Part shown: positions 1 to 11,799 of the stretch, piece by piece
Position numbering within the stretch: position 1 is the stretch's first letter
Layout of the letters: each line of letters opens with the position of its first letter
From: Rhizomys pruinosus
Lineage: Eukaryota > Chordata > Mammalia > Rodentia > Spalacidae
Direction: 5' to 3'
NCBI GenBank assembly: GCA_009823505.1
Contig: VZQC01010985.1
Location: forward strand, 557,718-621,717
DNA: 64,000 nt
Translations under genes and position numbers: made by a program
The notes under the pieces: generated by a model
What the model was told of the DNA's origin: nothing
Seen by the model: the letters and a program-made list of their open reading frames with translations, nothing else
The model's database searches: none

Positions 1-1879
1 GAGACAGAGTGTGAACCTACTGGTTCAGCTTGTCAGCTCTAGGATGCCAAGGTGTGAAGAGACCTTCAAGATTGCTTTGCCACAAGCCCTAGTTGCAAAA
101 ATGGGAAATTAAGATTCAAAGAGGGCAATAGAACTTTCAAACATGACATGTTTGTGGTGAAATTAGGACTCAGACCCAGGTTTCAATTTATTTTTACCAC
201 CTTCCAAGTCCTGGGACTGACCTGTGTCATATTGGAGATAAATATGTATGCCCTGAACAAATATATAAGACCTAATATGCATCAGGTGGTACCATCCTAA
301 GCACGTTGTTAATAATATCTCATTTAACCCTTCCAAGAACTCTAAAATAGGTTCTACTACCTCCAATTTATAAATGAGATTAAAACTTCAAGACATATAA
401 GAACTTAATCTGTCCTGCATTGATCAAGTAGACAAAAGAGAAGTAAAGTCAAATAGCATGCAATATAGAAAGCAGGATATCCAGGTCACAGAGCAGAGAG
501 GTCATGGGTAGGCAATGGACATTGGGGAGTATCATGGTCACATAAAGCTGGGGAGATGGCCCCAAGGACAGCCACACACTGTCTCACTCTGCCAGGTATG
601 CAATGGAGTACCGCTCCAGGAAATGCCATTGGCTATGCCTTCTATGTGAATTGTGTCCCCTGGGATTGTGCACTCACTGCAGCAGTGCCCCAGCCTCACC
701 CGTTCAAGCAACTGCCAGCCAGGTGTCACAGCCATTTAGTGCAGCTGCTGCATTCTAGTACAAGGACTCCACAGCCCATAGTGGAGGCCTTGCCAACCCC
801 AGAGGTAATGCACCCCAGCTGCAGCTGCAGCCCCCATCAGTTCCGCATGAGATCATGCCAAGGGGAGCCCATGGGTCATATGTCTAGACAGTCAGACAGA
901 GAAGGGGGCTCAGCATCTTGGGAGAAGTTTCCTGAATTCCTCCTGCCTTCAGGAATGGAAACTGAGCTTACAGGGAATTTATTCTAATTATAGGGAAATA
1001 AGGCAAATTGAACAAGAGTTCTTCAAGGCTGAGCTCTTTGAAAAGTTTCTCTGGCACTCTCCCTTTGTTCATCTTCTCAGCAAGAACCAACAGGCACCAA
1101 CTGAGTCAGCTCATGCTGGGTTAGGGCCTTACTGAAGTATGAAGGCTGGGGCCCTACCCATGGGCCAGTGGACCCAAGCTCAGCCCACAATGCCACCTGT
1201 GTCATCAGGAGGAAGCTTTAGAAAGAGGAGCACAAAGGGACACAGGTTCTCCAAAGCCAACCTGGATGCTGGCAAGGCTTGTGAACAGGATGCAGGGGAA
1301 TGTCTCTTTCTTCTCACACCAAGGGGCTCTTGCTGACCTCTTAAAATCACACCAATGGCCCTTCAACACTCAGTCATTCTGTAAATCTCAGCTGAGAGCC
1401 AGCAGTGGACAAGAGACAAGAGCTTGGAGTTCTTAAAAAGCCTTCGTACACAGTTCACTCATTAGACCGCATGCATGCATGCTTATTGTGCTTATGTGAG
1501 TGTATATGAGACTCTGTGGTCTGTGTGAATGTGTTTCTTGCTCTTAAGTTTATTTCAGGAAATAGTCAGGTATGCTAAGAACACGGGTCCTAGGGCCACA
1601 CATTCACAGTCAGATCCTGAGCCCATCCTTACATGGTCAATCTCATTTATCAAAGCAGTTTGATACTTATGTCATATGCAGTGCAAATTAAATGAAAGAA
1701 TCCACATTACCTGCTGAATGTAGTATTTGACACTAATGTCATGAACAGTGGGTCTCCACTGCCAGCATTGATGGCTCACAGTGTATAACACAGTCTCTGA
1801 ACTCAGCAGGTACCATGCTGGTATCTGATACCTAATGACTGCTTTTTATCAGGGAGTGGAGGCTATATACCTATGGCCT
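1..1879. other. Intergenic DNA, mostly single-copy in appearance
   Basis: No gene is supported. A MIR-like fragment in minus orientation lies at about 265-370 (ATCTCATTTAACCC... then ATAAATGAGAT). A short (GCAT)n run is at 1470-1482. Open frames here (up to 143 codons at 556-987) have no recognisable domain and no repeat-independent support. Confidence 0.6.
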
Positions 1880-2118
1880 TTTAAAAATGTGATGGTTTGG
1901 CTTTTATTGAAGCACATATACATAAGTTTTTTTAAGTATACAATTCGCAACATTAAGCACATTCCCTTTGCTATACCACGATCACCATTATTCATCTCCA
2001 GAACTTTTTCATCATCCTAAAAAGAAACCCAATTCCTCAAAGACCCCATGTTTACCACATGCAGCATCCTATAACAATTCTTTCTGCCTCAACAAATTTG
2101 CTTACTGTAGGTATATCA
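1880..2118 (-). mobile_element. Old LINE-1 (L1M-type) fragment
   Basis: Decayed L1 3' region in minus orientation, recognised by the 'AAAAAGAAACCC' block and the flanking text that in old mammalian L1s precedes the 'CCATTTGGATAT' part. The continuation is at 3290-3620, so the old L1 appears to have been split by the LTR-like, B1 and B2 insertions in between. Confidence 0.6.
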
Positions 2119-2388
2119 CTGTGTTGGTTAGTTTTTGATCAATTTGACAAAAAGACTCACCTGGTAAGAGTGAATCTCACCTAAGGAATATTCTCCATCA
2201 GACTGGCCCATGGGAATATTTGTGAGGCATTTCCTGGATTGCTCATTGGAATAGGAAGGCCCAGCCAATGAGCAGCATTCCTCCATGGTCTCTCCTTCAG
2301 TTCCTGCCCCAGGTTCCTGCCTTGAGTTCCTGCCCTGGCTTCCCTAGATTATAGTTGGAAGCCAAATAAACTCCTTCCTCCCTTGTGC
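2119..2388 (+). mobile_element. Rodent LTR-like repeat, copy A (3' truncated)
   Basis: Member of a family recognised by TTAGTTTTTGATCAATTTGAC at its start, 'CCTCCATGGTCTCTCC' and 'CCTGCCTTGAGTTCCTGCC' in the middle and an AATAAACTCCTTCC polyadenylation-like end. I think it belongs to the rodent MaLR/ERVL-type LTRs but cannot assign the subfamily. A second copy follows at once in the same orientation. Confidence 0.6.
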
Positions 2389-2795
2389 TGGATAGCTTTA
2401 GTGTCAACATGACACACCTGGGTGGAGGTAGCCTCAATTGGAGAATTTCTTCCATTGGACTGGCCTGTGGCCATATCTGTGGGATATTTTCTTGATTGTT
2501 GAGTGATGTGGGAGGACCCAGCCCACTGTGGGCAGTGCCACCCCTGGGCAGGTGGTCCTGTGTTGTATAACAAAGCAGTTGGAGCGTGGGCCAGGGGAGC
2601 AAGCCAGTAAGCAGTGTTCCTCCATGGTCTGTGCTTTAGCTTCTGCCTCCAGGTTCCTGCCCTGAGTTCCTATGTTGGGCTCCCTCAGTGATGAACTGTG
2701 ACCTGGGAGATGTGAGCAGAATAAACCCTTTCCCCTGCGAGTTGCTTTTGGTCAGAGTATTTTGTTACAGCAATATGAAAGCAAACTAGAATACC
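2389..2795 (+). mobile_element. Rodent LTR-like repeat, copy B
   Basis: Fuller copy of the same family, starting GTGCTGGATAGCTTTAGTG. It includes a TATA-like GTTGTATAACAAAG at about 2564, the CCTCCATGGTCTGTGC block, an AATAAACCC polyadenylation-type motif near 2721 and an end near CAAACTAGAATAC. Related copies are at 6630-6995 (+) and 26403-26985 (-), each interrupted by a B1. Confidence 0.65.
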
Positions 2796-2920
2796 CCCCA
2801 ATTTTGGCCAGCATTTCATCACAGCAACAGCAAGCTAACTATAACAGTCACAATACAGAGTCAGTGGTAGTTCCTAATATTCATTTTGATTTTTATTTAT
2901 TTTATTTATTTATTTTGGGG

Positions 2921-3065
2921 GGGTATTTTTGAGACAGGGTCTCCCTGTAGCCCCAGCTGTCCTGGAACTCACTCTGTAGACCAGGCTGGCCTTGAACTCA
3001 CAGAGATCCGCCTACCTCTGCCTCCCAAGTGCTAGGATTAAAGGTGTGCACCACCATGCCTGGCT
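2921..3065 (-). mobile_element. B1 SINE
   Basis: Nearly full-length B1 (7SL-derived) in minus orientation, with GAGACAGGGTCTCCC at the left and CACCACCATGCCTGGC at the right. It was retroposed by L1 machinery and is non-coding. Confidence 0.93.
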
Positions 3066-3272
3066 TGATTTTTATTTTACGTCTATGTTTTGCCTGTGTC
3101 TACGTTGGTGGACCCATATCATGCCTGTAGGGGCCAGTAGAGGGTGTCAGATTCCCTGGAACTGGAGTTACTGATAACTGGAATTAGTCACCATGTTGGT
3201 GCTAGGAACCAAACCCAGGGCCTCCACAAGAGCAACCAATGCTCTTACCTGATGAGCTATCTCTCCAGCCCC
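3066..3272 (-). mobile_element. B2/B3-type SINE
   Basis: tRNA-derived SINE in minus orientation. Its 5' end, reading on the minus strand, is the GGGGCTGGAGAGATAGCTC box at about 3254-3272, and its body contains CCCTGGAACTGGAGTTA. It abuts the B1 to its left. Confidence 0.85.
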
Positions 3273-3289
3273 TAAACTGGTGGTTTCTA

Positions 3290-3620
3290 TCCTTATGCTT
3301 CTGACTTATGTAGTTAGCATGTAGTATTCAAGTTTCACCCATGTGTCACCCTTTTTTACTTTGTAGGGTTCACATTCTATTATATGTTTGGATGTTCATC
3401 CACTGACGGCCATTTGGATATATCTACCTTTTGGTTGTTGTGAACAATGTGAATATGAATATGGCATATCTGAGGGCCTGCTTTCCATTTGACAGTGTAT
3501 ATACTGAAAAGAAGTTTGCTGGGCAGATGTTTCATGTGTTTTCCATAGCACTGTACTATGTGATGCTCCCACTAGTCTTGTAGCACATGTGGTCTTGACG
3601 CAGGGTTGAAAGGCTATGTG
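3290..3620 (-). mobile_element. Old LINE-1 (L1M-type) fragment, continuation
   Basis: Minus-orientation L1 ORF2-3' region with the typical 'GGCCATTTGGATATATCTACC' type text and 'GTTGTGAACAATGTGAATATG'. It is heavily decayed and continues the fragment at 1880-2118. Confidence 0.65.
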
Positions 3621-4904
3621 AAGGGCTCGGAGGGCTCCCAGCACCCTTCTGCAGAGTTTCTATCCAAAGCAATGGAGGTGGAGTGGGTAGACTGAGGCAA
3701 TCCAGGAGGATGTGCTCAGAGGGGAGGGAGTCTGGGAAAAGTACTTATGAAAGTCCAGAGTATGGGTCCTAGAGGATGTGACCCCAGCTTTTGTGTGTCC
3801 CCCATGGAGAATGGAGAACTGAGTGAAGTGCACAGAAGGAGATTCTTAGGGGATTGGCTCCATCCCTGAATGAGGAAAAGAAAGACTTTCTGAGAGGCAC
3901 AGCTGTCATTGGAGGTATGCAAAGACAACCGATGGGGGAAAAGGCACAGGGTGGTGGGGGACTGAATCACAGGCCTCCATGGGGTGCAAAGCAGTGAAAT
4001 CTGCAAATTTGTGCCTCAAAAATTCTGTGACTGGACTCCATGTAATCCCATTTAAAGACAAAGATTCTGTAATGCACACACACACACACACACACACATA
4101 CACACACATACACACACACACACACGCAGCATCAGACCAATTCTGCCCTTGCTTCTCTGTATTGGCCAGGACTTTGCTCACCCTCAGCTGAGGTGAACAT
4201 CATTTTCATTTGCTGGTGAGGGGATTTATGTGGCTTTCCAAGTTCCTGTGGCTTCCTTCTCCCTTTTCCATAGTTAATAATACCATGTTCATGCCAAGAA
4301 AGGCTGCAGAGAATGGATTTAGAAAGGGTGTAAAGGTGGCTAGGAGCTCTCCTCTCCAGCTTTCAAAGACTTCCAGAGTCTGCCTCCTTCCCAACCAGGT
4401 GTCTCTCCAGAGCAGACTCTTATCCATGCACAGAACTAAACTTAGCTGTGTTTCTACTCAGCAGTCAGGGTCCCTGTTCTAGTCATTGTCTCTTCTGTAC
4501 TTTTCTCTCTTTATAACCTGCCAGTGTATGCTCCTGGACAGTCAAATTTCCAGGACACCTTGGTAGATTATTTCTACCTACGCAGTACCTGCCTTCTTCC
4601 ACCTTCTTAGAGCTCACTCAGAAAGTCCACAACACAAAGATCTTTCTTTTCTAATTATTTCATGTTATATTATTCCAAAATAAGCATATATACACTCCAC
4701 ACATAAGTCAAAATTACAAATTCTGAAAATAAACTATAGGTTGATTCCTAAACACATTTAGATAGTCACATTTTAAACAGTAAATTTGCATGCAGGTATA
4801 AAGATGCGTAACTTTACATTATTTTTTTAGAATATGGCTACATATCTTTCATCCATATATGGTAATTACAATGTGTGAATATAAGTGGTAGGACAATTCT
4901 AGAG
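3621..4904. other. Intergenic stretch with (CA)n microsatellite
   Basis: A (CA)n tract with TA interruptions occupies about 4074-4126. Open frames across it (VCVCV / HTHTH runs) are microsatellite artefacts. The remainder is AT-rich towards 4620-4880, and I recognise no gene in it. Confidence 0.6.
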
Positions 4905-6118
4905 CCCAAAGAACTGGAACCAACCCAAATGCCCCTCAACTGATGACTGGATAACAAAAATGTGGTACATCTACACAATGGAGTTCTATGCAGCAGTAAA
5001 GAAAGATGACATCATGAGCTTTGCTGGTAAATGGATGGAACTCAAAGCAATTATACTAAGTGAAGTAACACAGTCCCATAAAAAAAGTGAATGGTTTCCC
5101 TCATTTGTGGATGCTAACACCAAACCAAATCCCCAGGTGGCAGGCAAACTGAGCACAAAGATCTTTCTTAAGTCTGCTAGGATGCTGCTTAGCACCATTA
5201 TTGGTAGATATTTATCAAGAACTCACTCATCATCAGGATGGTTCTAGGCCCTGGAGAAAGTAAAGACAGGCAACATCTTTGCTGTCACTGAGTTTATACT
5301 GTAGCTAGAGACACAGAAAATATAGAAACAAATCCTGTGTGCTTCAACAACTGGCCTGGCAAGATATGCCCTCTGCTGCGATAGTGGCAGGAAGAGTATG
5401 GGAATAACCAATTGCTTTCTAATTAGATTTAAGGTCTACTTCATAAGACAGAATTCATAACTGATATTGATATAAGCCTAAGAACATATGGCTAAAAGAG
5501 GCCACAGGCCATAGGGGGAAACTAATAGTATTATTCTTCTAAATACTTATAGTATTAAAGTGACTCCTAATGACTTACTGTTTTAGCAATAGATTAACAC
5601 ATCTCTCAACACTCACCAAAGAAGCTTCGTTATGCCACAGATGGTGATTAACAGAGACCCACAACTGTTCAATATGAACAGAGCAAGAGACCACAGAGTG
5701 ATTATCCCTGAATTAGACACCTATATCAAACTTGTGCCTATAAAGGCTTAGAGATCACTGGGAAAGAGGAAAGACTGTACGAGCCAGTGGAGGTGGATGA
5801 CTACAAGGAAACAATTTTCCAGACAACTCACAGCAATGGCGACAGCATGCACAAGTCAGTAAGCTCAAGCCAGACAAAATCCTAGACAGACATGGGGAAG
5901 GGGGTAACAAACCCTAACCCTATCTGAGGAACTATTTGAAACTGATGGCTGCTGGGAAGGAGAGAATCAGTCTCTTTAAAGGTGTGAATCTAGATAGGTT
6001 AATCAGGCTCTACTGGAGGATGGGGCACAGTAAACGGGAATGCAGACAGGAGAGGGGGTATAATTTCAACCAAAAGATATTGTATGAAATTTGCAAAAAC
6101 TCAATAAAAATGTTACTG
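4905..6118 (+). mobile_element. LINE-1 3' end and 3' UTR, rearranged
   Basis: 4905-5160 encodes a decayed L1 ORF2-end-like frame (MWYIYTMEFYAAVKK, then MSFAGKWMELKA). 5570-6118 reads as an L1 3' UTR of the rodent Lx type (ACAGAGACCCACAA, GTACGAGCCAGTGGAGG, CAGCATGCACAAG, GATGGCTGCTGGG) and ends in TCAATAAAAATG. The middle, 5160-5570, is less clear and may hold other DNA. A SINE starts at once after the tail. Confidence 0.7.
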
Positions 6119-6124
6119 ATTATT

Positions 6125-6590
6125 GGGCTGGAGAGATGGCTCAGCAGTTAAGAGCACTGACTGCTCTTTTTTTTATTTTATTTATTTCTGTATGTGTATG
6201 AATGTACTGTCTGCATGCAGGTTTGTGCACCCATGTTATGCAATGCCGCAGAGGTCAGAAGAGGGTGTTGGATTCCCCTGGAACTGGAGTTCTCCTGGAA
6301 TTGGAGTTTCAGATGGTTCTCGGCCGCCATGTGGGTGCTGGGGATCGAACCCAGGTCCTCTGTAAGAGCAGTCGGTGCTCTTAACTGCTAGGCCATCTCT
6401 CCAGCCCCAAGAGCACTGACTGCTCTTAACCCAGGTTCTGTTCCCAGCACCCACATGGTAGATAACAACTGTCTGTAACTCCAGTTCCAGAGGAATCCAG
6501 TGCCCTCATCTGACCTCCAAGGGTACTGTACTGCACAGTACAGGTGCCCTTACAGGCAAAATAAGAATGAAAGAAAGGAGAGAGAGAATG
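6125..6590 (+). mobile_element. B2 SINE interrupted by another B2
   Basis: The host B2 begins GGGCTGGAGAGATGGCTC at 6125. It is broken at 6168, resumes at 6409 with CCAGGTTCTGTTCCCAGC and ends in a GA-rich tail at about 6570-6608. The break is flanked by a perfect 19-bp duplication of host sequence (6150-6168 and 6409-6427). Confidence 0.88.
6169..6408 (-). mobile_element. B2 SINE inserted within a B2
   Basis: Complete, young-looking B2 in minus orientation: a T-rich left end (the A tail), TATGTGTATGAATGTACTG, then GCTAGGCCATCTCTCCAGCCCC at the right. It has a clear 19-bp target-site duplication and inserted into the older B2 after that copy was in place. Confidence 0.92.
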
Positions 6591-6629
6591 GGAGAGAGAG
6601 AGAGAGAGCTCACCAAGCTCACCAAGTCA

Positions 6630-6995
6630 GGTGAATCAAGTTCGTGAGCAGCCTCTCTCCAAGGTTTCTGCTTTAGTTTCTACCTTCAGGTCCCTGCCTT
6701 GAGTTCCTGCCTTGCCATCTCTCTATGATGAATTATAAAGTATAAGATGAAATAAACCTTTTCTTCCCCAAGTTGTTTTTGGCAAGTCTTTTCTTTTTTT
6801 TTTCATTTTGATATTTTCGAAACAGGGTCTCCCTATAGCCCCAGCTATCCAGGAACTCGCTCTGTAGACCAGGCTGGCCTTGAACTCACAAAGATCCGTC
6901 TGCCTCTGCCTCCCGAGTGCTAGGATTAAAGGCGTGCGCCACCACGCCCGGCTGGCAAGTCTTTTTATCACAGCAACAGAAACCAAGCTGGAAGC
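6630..6995 (+). mobile_element. Rodent LTR-like repeat fragment, interrupted by a B1
   Basis: 3' part of the family at 2119-2795, with TGCCTTGAGTTCCTGCC, AAATAAACC, TTGTTTTTGGCAAGTC and then TTATCACAGCAACAGAAACC. A B1 splits it within GGCAAGTCTTTT, which is present on both sides (about 6780 and 6953). Confidence 0.65.
6793..6952 (-). mobile_element. B1 SINE with target-site duplication
   Basis: Full-length B1 in minus orientation (T-rich left end, ACAGGGTCTCCCTATAGCC, ending CCACCACGCCCGGC). The GGCAAGTCTTTT sequence of the host repeat is duplicated on both flanks, which shows L1-mediated insertion into the LTR-like element. Confidence 0.92.
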
Positions 6996-6999
6996 CCCT

Positions 7000-9341
7000 G
7001 ATTGCTATATGACAAACAGTGTGAAATGGGAAAAGGCTGGAAGCGGAGACCAGTGAGAACTTGCTGCAATAGAGAAAGCCAGAAGTGACAGAGACCCAGG
7101 TCTGGGGAGTAGCAATGTGCATAGTGAGTCAGGTTTGTGATATACCTGGGAGACATAGCCCACTGGAAGCCAGAACACCTGACTGAGAATGTGTCACTTC
7201 CCTGAGTTGTTGGATTGCTGAGGAGAAGTGCTCAAAAGAACATTTGGGTAATTTGGTTTACTTGTTTTTTTTAGGATTCAAAAGCAAGAAAATATGCTTT
7301 GGGCATGATGGTTGTGAATAGCACATGCTGATGAGGCGACAAGAGAAGCGGACCACAGAGAATTACATGATGCTCATGACCATCATGAGAAGAGCCTAGT
7401 ATCTATCACTTACAGTGTAGTCTGTAGACAGAAGTAGTCAGAACTGTTTGCACATGAAAGTTGCTCCACAAGTATTTACTCAGAGAATCTTAGCATGGAG
7501 GTATGGAAGACCACTTCACAGACGGTTCATAAAAACCTTGTAGCAGTTGCCTGATGTTTGGCCTTTGTAGATTCTTTTTTTCTTGTGCCTAAAGCATCTT
7601 GGTTTCTAGCCTGAGCTCTATTCTGGGATATGTTTCTGCTTTACAAGTTCTCTGCACATTCATATATCTGAGGGACAAAGGCTAGGGGGCAATCAGTTTA
7701 TCCACCTCCCCTAGCTATACCCAGCCTTCTGCACAAATGAGACAAGCCCAGTCCCACATGTATCATTCTCACCAGATAATAAGAAGAACTACCTATCAGC
7801 TCTTCTAAGGCCTTGCAGAGGTCCTCACATGCTCCCTCTAGGCATAGCTAGAGCTGTTTGATATTTTGTTCTGAACTCAATTTCTCTGTCTGTAAGGGGG
7901 GAAAGGTTGGACTTAGTGACCTAGGGTGTCTTCCAGCTCTGGATCTGTGTGGCTTGTTTGCCATACTCTGTTTCTCCTCAGAACCCCTGTACATTTGTTC
8001 CTTATGAAGGAAACAAAGCCACAGTGTCTGGATAGAGCTGGTTCAGCACCCAGGCCTCAGTCCAGCAAGAGGAGAGGCCCAGTAGGAATCCTCTGAAGGG
8101 AGCAGAATCTGCTAAGGTCTGTTGTCTCCTGGGTGTTCTGGAAAGCACTAGCAAAGTCCACATTCCCAGCCCATGTACTGGAGCAAGCCATCCTCCCTTT
8201 GAAACCTAAGAAAGTAGCAGGAACAGCCATTTTCCTGTCACATGGTTTTCATAATTTCCCTGGCACCTTTGCTAATCATTGAAGCAGTTTCAGCAGCCAG
8301 TGGGGCAAGCTCCAGGTCTGAAGTGAACTTGCTGGGCCACAGCTACTTCTGAGGGAGAGCATTGGAGCTAAGATCTTACATGGACTCTCAGGAGTCTGCT
8401 CATGAATATTTGGGGGTCCTGATGAAATCCAGTAAGCCAGCTGAGTTGCAGGAAGGTAGTCAAGTCAGCTATGAGGCTAGCCCCATGCGAAAAATAACCC
8501 TGGGTGGCATAAAGAGGGTTGGGGGGGATCATGGACAGCTTAGAAGCTGAGCAACTCAAGGCTGATGGGGAGGCAAAGTACTTTGTATGTCCATCTAGTC
8601 TCAAAAATTAGACATTTTTGTTCATTTTCTCCATGGAGATTAATGTGTGCCATATCCAGGACTAAGGACACAATGGCATGACATGAATACAGTCACTTCA
8701 TTCCCAGAATTCCAGCCTCCAGGAAGCTTAAGCACTGTGGTTCCAGGAAAGGCACGCGCTGCCTCTATAACATCAGGAGAGAAAGCTGAGGCTGCAGGCC
8801 TGATGTAGTGCTGGACTCTCTCCTGGAACCTTTGTTACTTCATCAGTGAAGTGGACGCTACAATAGGAATGCTGGGAAGATGAATCACGACTGGTTTAAA
8901 GAGGGGTCTTCTGAAATGCTTACAGGATATTGGGGGTGAGGTGGTAAATCTGGGGCAGAAAATCAATCTACTGTACTACCTGCTCCTCTTTTACCCTTGC
9001 ACAATAGCAGGGGTAATCAAGGACTAGCGACCCAGTAGCTTATGGACCCAGTCTCCCCAAGGGCATTGATATGGCAGGCTTCCTCCACAGCCAGAGAGGC
9101 TCAGCCCAGTGAATTTCCACAAGCCCAGAGGGCCCCACTCTGAGGCTCACTCCTAGGGGAACCTGAGATGTTAGCCAAGCTCAGGCTGTGGGAGGGGAAG
9201 GCAGGTGCTATGTTGGCTGGATTTGGTGGGGAAATGGGCCTCCAGGGTGGAAAATGAAAATAAAGAGAAAGATTCTTGCTGTAGCTTGCTTGCAGAGAGA
9301 TGCAGTTCTTAAAACAAGCCTTCCCCATCCCAGGCTGCAGC
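7000..9341. other. Intergenic, low-repeat stretch
   Basis: I see mainly single-copy sequence here. A MIR-like fragment lies at about 7870-7960 (TCAATTTCTCTGTCTGTAA, then TTCCAGCTCTGGATCT). No gene, RNA or array is supported. Confidence 0.5.
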
Positions 9342-9660
9342 CTGGACACTCATTTGATCAACTTGATCGAACAAACAACCTGTCACCCCCCACTGGATGG
9401 TGGGGCTGTAGGGGTTTGGGCACAACAGCCTGCAGATTGGTTTTGCATGAAGGATGCTTGTACTCATGGATTATTGCTTATAGCTAAAAATGAAAAAAAA
9501 AAAACTGAGAGAAAGATGCAGGACAGTTATGGCAGAATGCATGATCTGGGATGGGGGGGGGGGGGGGGGGAAGGGAAAGGGAAATAAGCCTGAGCTGAAT
9601 TGGAAAAAATGTATGAAATGCACAAAGCATCAATAAAAATTAAATTAAAAAAAAAAAAAA
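9342..9660 (+). mobile_element. L1-like repeat family, 5'-truncated copy (tail type A)
   Basis: Starts at CTGGACACTCATTTGATC and contains GGATGCTTGTACTCAT, AGAGAAAGATGCAGGACAG, a pure G run (9553-9570) within a polypurine tract, then AAGCATCAATAAAAATT and poly(A). A G-rich polypurine stretch followed by a poly(A) end is typical of LINE-1 3' UTRs. Related copies are at 34158-34532 and 36361-37495. Confidence 0.75.
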
Positions 9661-10837
9661 GAAATGAGCTTCAAAATTGAGCCCAGATGAGACCTACCTC
9701 CTCCAGGAAGCCTGCTTGGATAGCTCTAGCTCTGAAGGAGCCCTAACATTACCTCAGACCTGAGGGTGCTCTCACTCTCATACTATGTTCTTGTAACACA
9801 GACTGCTTTGTGCACTTTGGTTTTGATAGTTGTGATTGTAAGCTTCTACCGGGAAAGGCAAAAGAGAAGGAGGAAATTCTCCATTTATTGAATCCTTCTT
9901 ATATATCTCAACCTATGCTAGATAATTCTCATATGTCCTCTCTCATAAATCTTTGCATCAGCCTTCTAGGGTAAGGACCACTGTCCCATTATATGACGAG
10001 AGGCTTGATGGGAGGGGGTAGGCACATTCCAAAACTAGAACCCAAGCCTGTTACTCTGAGGTTTTCAAATGTCCACTATCCTTCAAGTCTTTTTCTGTGG
10101 AAAAAATGCTGTGGTGAAATACGCTTGAAGAATACTTTTTGTTAAGATCCCACTTGTATCTCCCAGGCCACAATACTGTCTGTGTTCAAGGCTCTGAAAA
10201 GTTATGAAGAAAAAGATGCATGACTTACTATCTACAGCCCAGCATATCATAGGGACTCTAGCCCATGATTGTAGCATTTCCTCAAAGGTCAGTGGGCACA
10301 CACTTTGGGACATGCCATCTCCAAATCAAAGAGGGATGGCAGTATTTGGGAGCAAATGCTCCAAGACACTTCGGGTGGGCTGTGCTGGATGAATTCAGTA
10401 TGACTATGAGAAAAAGGGCATATGAAGTGATAGAACAGGGCAAAGAAATGCTCCGAGGTGGAAGCTGTACAATGAAGGTTCAGACAAGGAGGCAACAGTC
10501 CCAGGTACAACCCAACATGAGCTGTTAACATCTTTTGTGACCATAAAAGCTTGTCTTTTTAGTCAGAAGCACAGTCTGACCCTGAGTCGTGCTGCCCAGA
10601 TTGCAATCAGGGCAGCATAGGTGAAATGCATATGGGGATGTCTTTATGGCTTAAGGAAACAGAGTATAGCTTGAGGACCATTGTTAGACTTTAGTTAAAC
10701 ATGGACGGAAGACTTCCCATACCCCTTAACCATAGGCGATATCCCACCAACTTCTTCCCTGTCTTCTCCATATGTCTCCATTTTTCCAACTTGTGCTATG
10801 TAGGCCCATTTGTCAAGAAGACATCTTTATTCTTTTT
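9661..10837. other. Intergenic stretch with a MIR relic
   Basis: A MIR-like fragment in minus orientation lies at about 9875-10055 (CATTTATTGAATCC, then TCTCATAAATC, then GTAAGGACCACTGTCCCATTAT). Nothing else is recognised. Confidence 0.5.
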
Positions 10838-11060
10838 TTGTTTGTTTGTTTTAATGTATCCTAAGCCGGCCTTGAATTCACTATGAAATCAAAGATGACC
10901 CTGAACTTTTGATACTCCTGCCTCTATTCCTCAAGTGCTAGAATTACAGGTTTATGCCATCATAGTCAATTGATGCATCTAACCCAAGGCTTTGTGCATG
11001 TTAGGGCATATTAGGCAAGCACCCTACCAAGGTATCTGAGATACATCACCAGGCCCTGTC
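10838..11060 (-). mobile_element. B4-type composite SINE (ID + B1), degraded
   Basis: In minus orientation, an ID-like segment at the right (AGGCAAGCACCCTACCAAGG... CACCAGGCCCTG) is followed by a B1-like segment (TCAAGTGCTAGAATTACAGG) and a T-rich tail at the left. ID at the 5' side fused to B1 is the layout of rodent B4 elements. Confidence 0.65.
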
Positions 11061-11799
11061 CAGAAGGCTTCTGAAGATTCCATGTTCTCTAATTTACATC
11101 CCAGTCCATTTGCCCTCCCAAAGAAGATGTTGGAAACAAGAGGTCTACATCAGAACATGCATGCAATCTTGGTACATTAAGCAAACAAATGTTCCTGCCA
11201 AATTCTGCCCAAGACTGAACAACCCATGGAATGTCAGGAACATATGTCAGTTCAAGCATTAACAGCCACATGGGAGTCCTGGAAATTGTCTCAGGAACCA
11301 TAGGAGAAAGAAAGGGGTAGCACAGTGCATTGACAGCTGAGGAAAACATCAGCATGCTCAAGCACTAGTTCTCATTTGTATATAACCTCTCATGGAGTCT
11401 GGAGCACTTCTCAGAGTGTGGACCCTGAGCTAGCAGCAGTATCACCAGAGATAAGGTATTATTCTCTTCCCTGCGAGAGCAACTGAGTCAGTGATTCACA
11501 GTAGAGCCCAGCCAAAAATTTTAATAAAACTTTGAGGTATTCAGTAGCACAGGAACGTTGGAGAACCACTGCCTTCTAGTCCTTGTGTGAAATTGTGTTA
11601 TTATCACTTGATAAAGAAAACACCTTAAAGAGGACATTTGCTGGGTCCTGGGACTCATAGCAGATAAGTTGCACAGCTGGAGGCCAACTCAGTTGGGATT
11701 CCACATTGCACCTCTTCTGTACCCAAGAGCATTCCATCTGGGCAGGAGGAGGAGCTTCCTAGCAGCAGGACTAAAAGTCGTGTCCAAGGTACTAAAAGA

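Noticed and set aside
4074..4126. Regular short repeats that could suggest an array such as CRISPR
   Set aside because: Simple (CA)n microsatellite. No repeat/spacer structure exists anywhere in the window, and the DNA is from a mammal.
4960..5247. 95-codon frame starting MWYIYTMEFYAAVKK
   Set aside because: It is a decayed LINE-1 ORF2-end-like frame, not a host gene.
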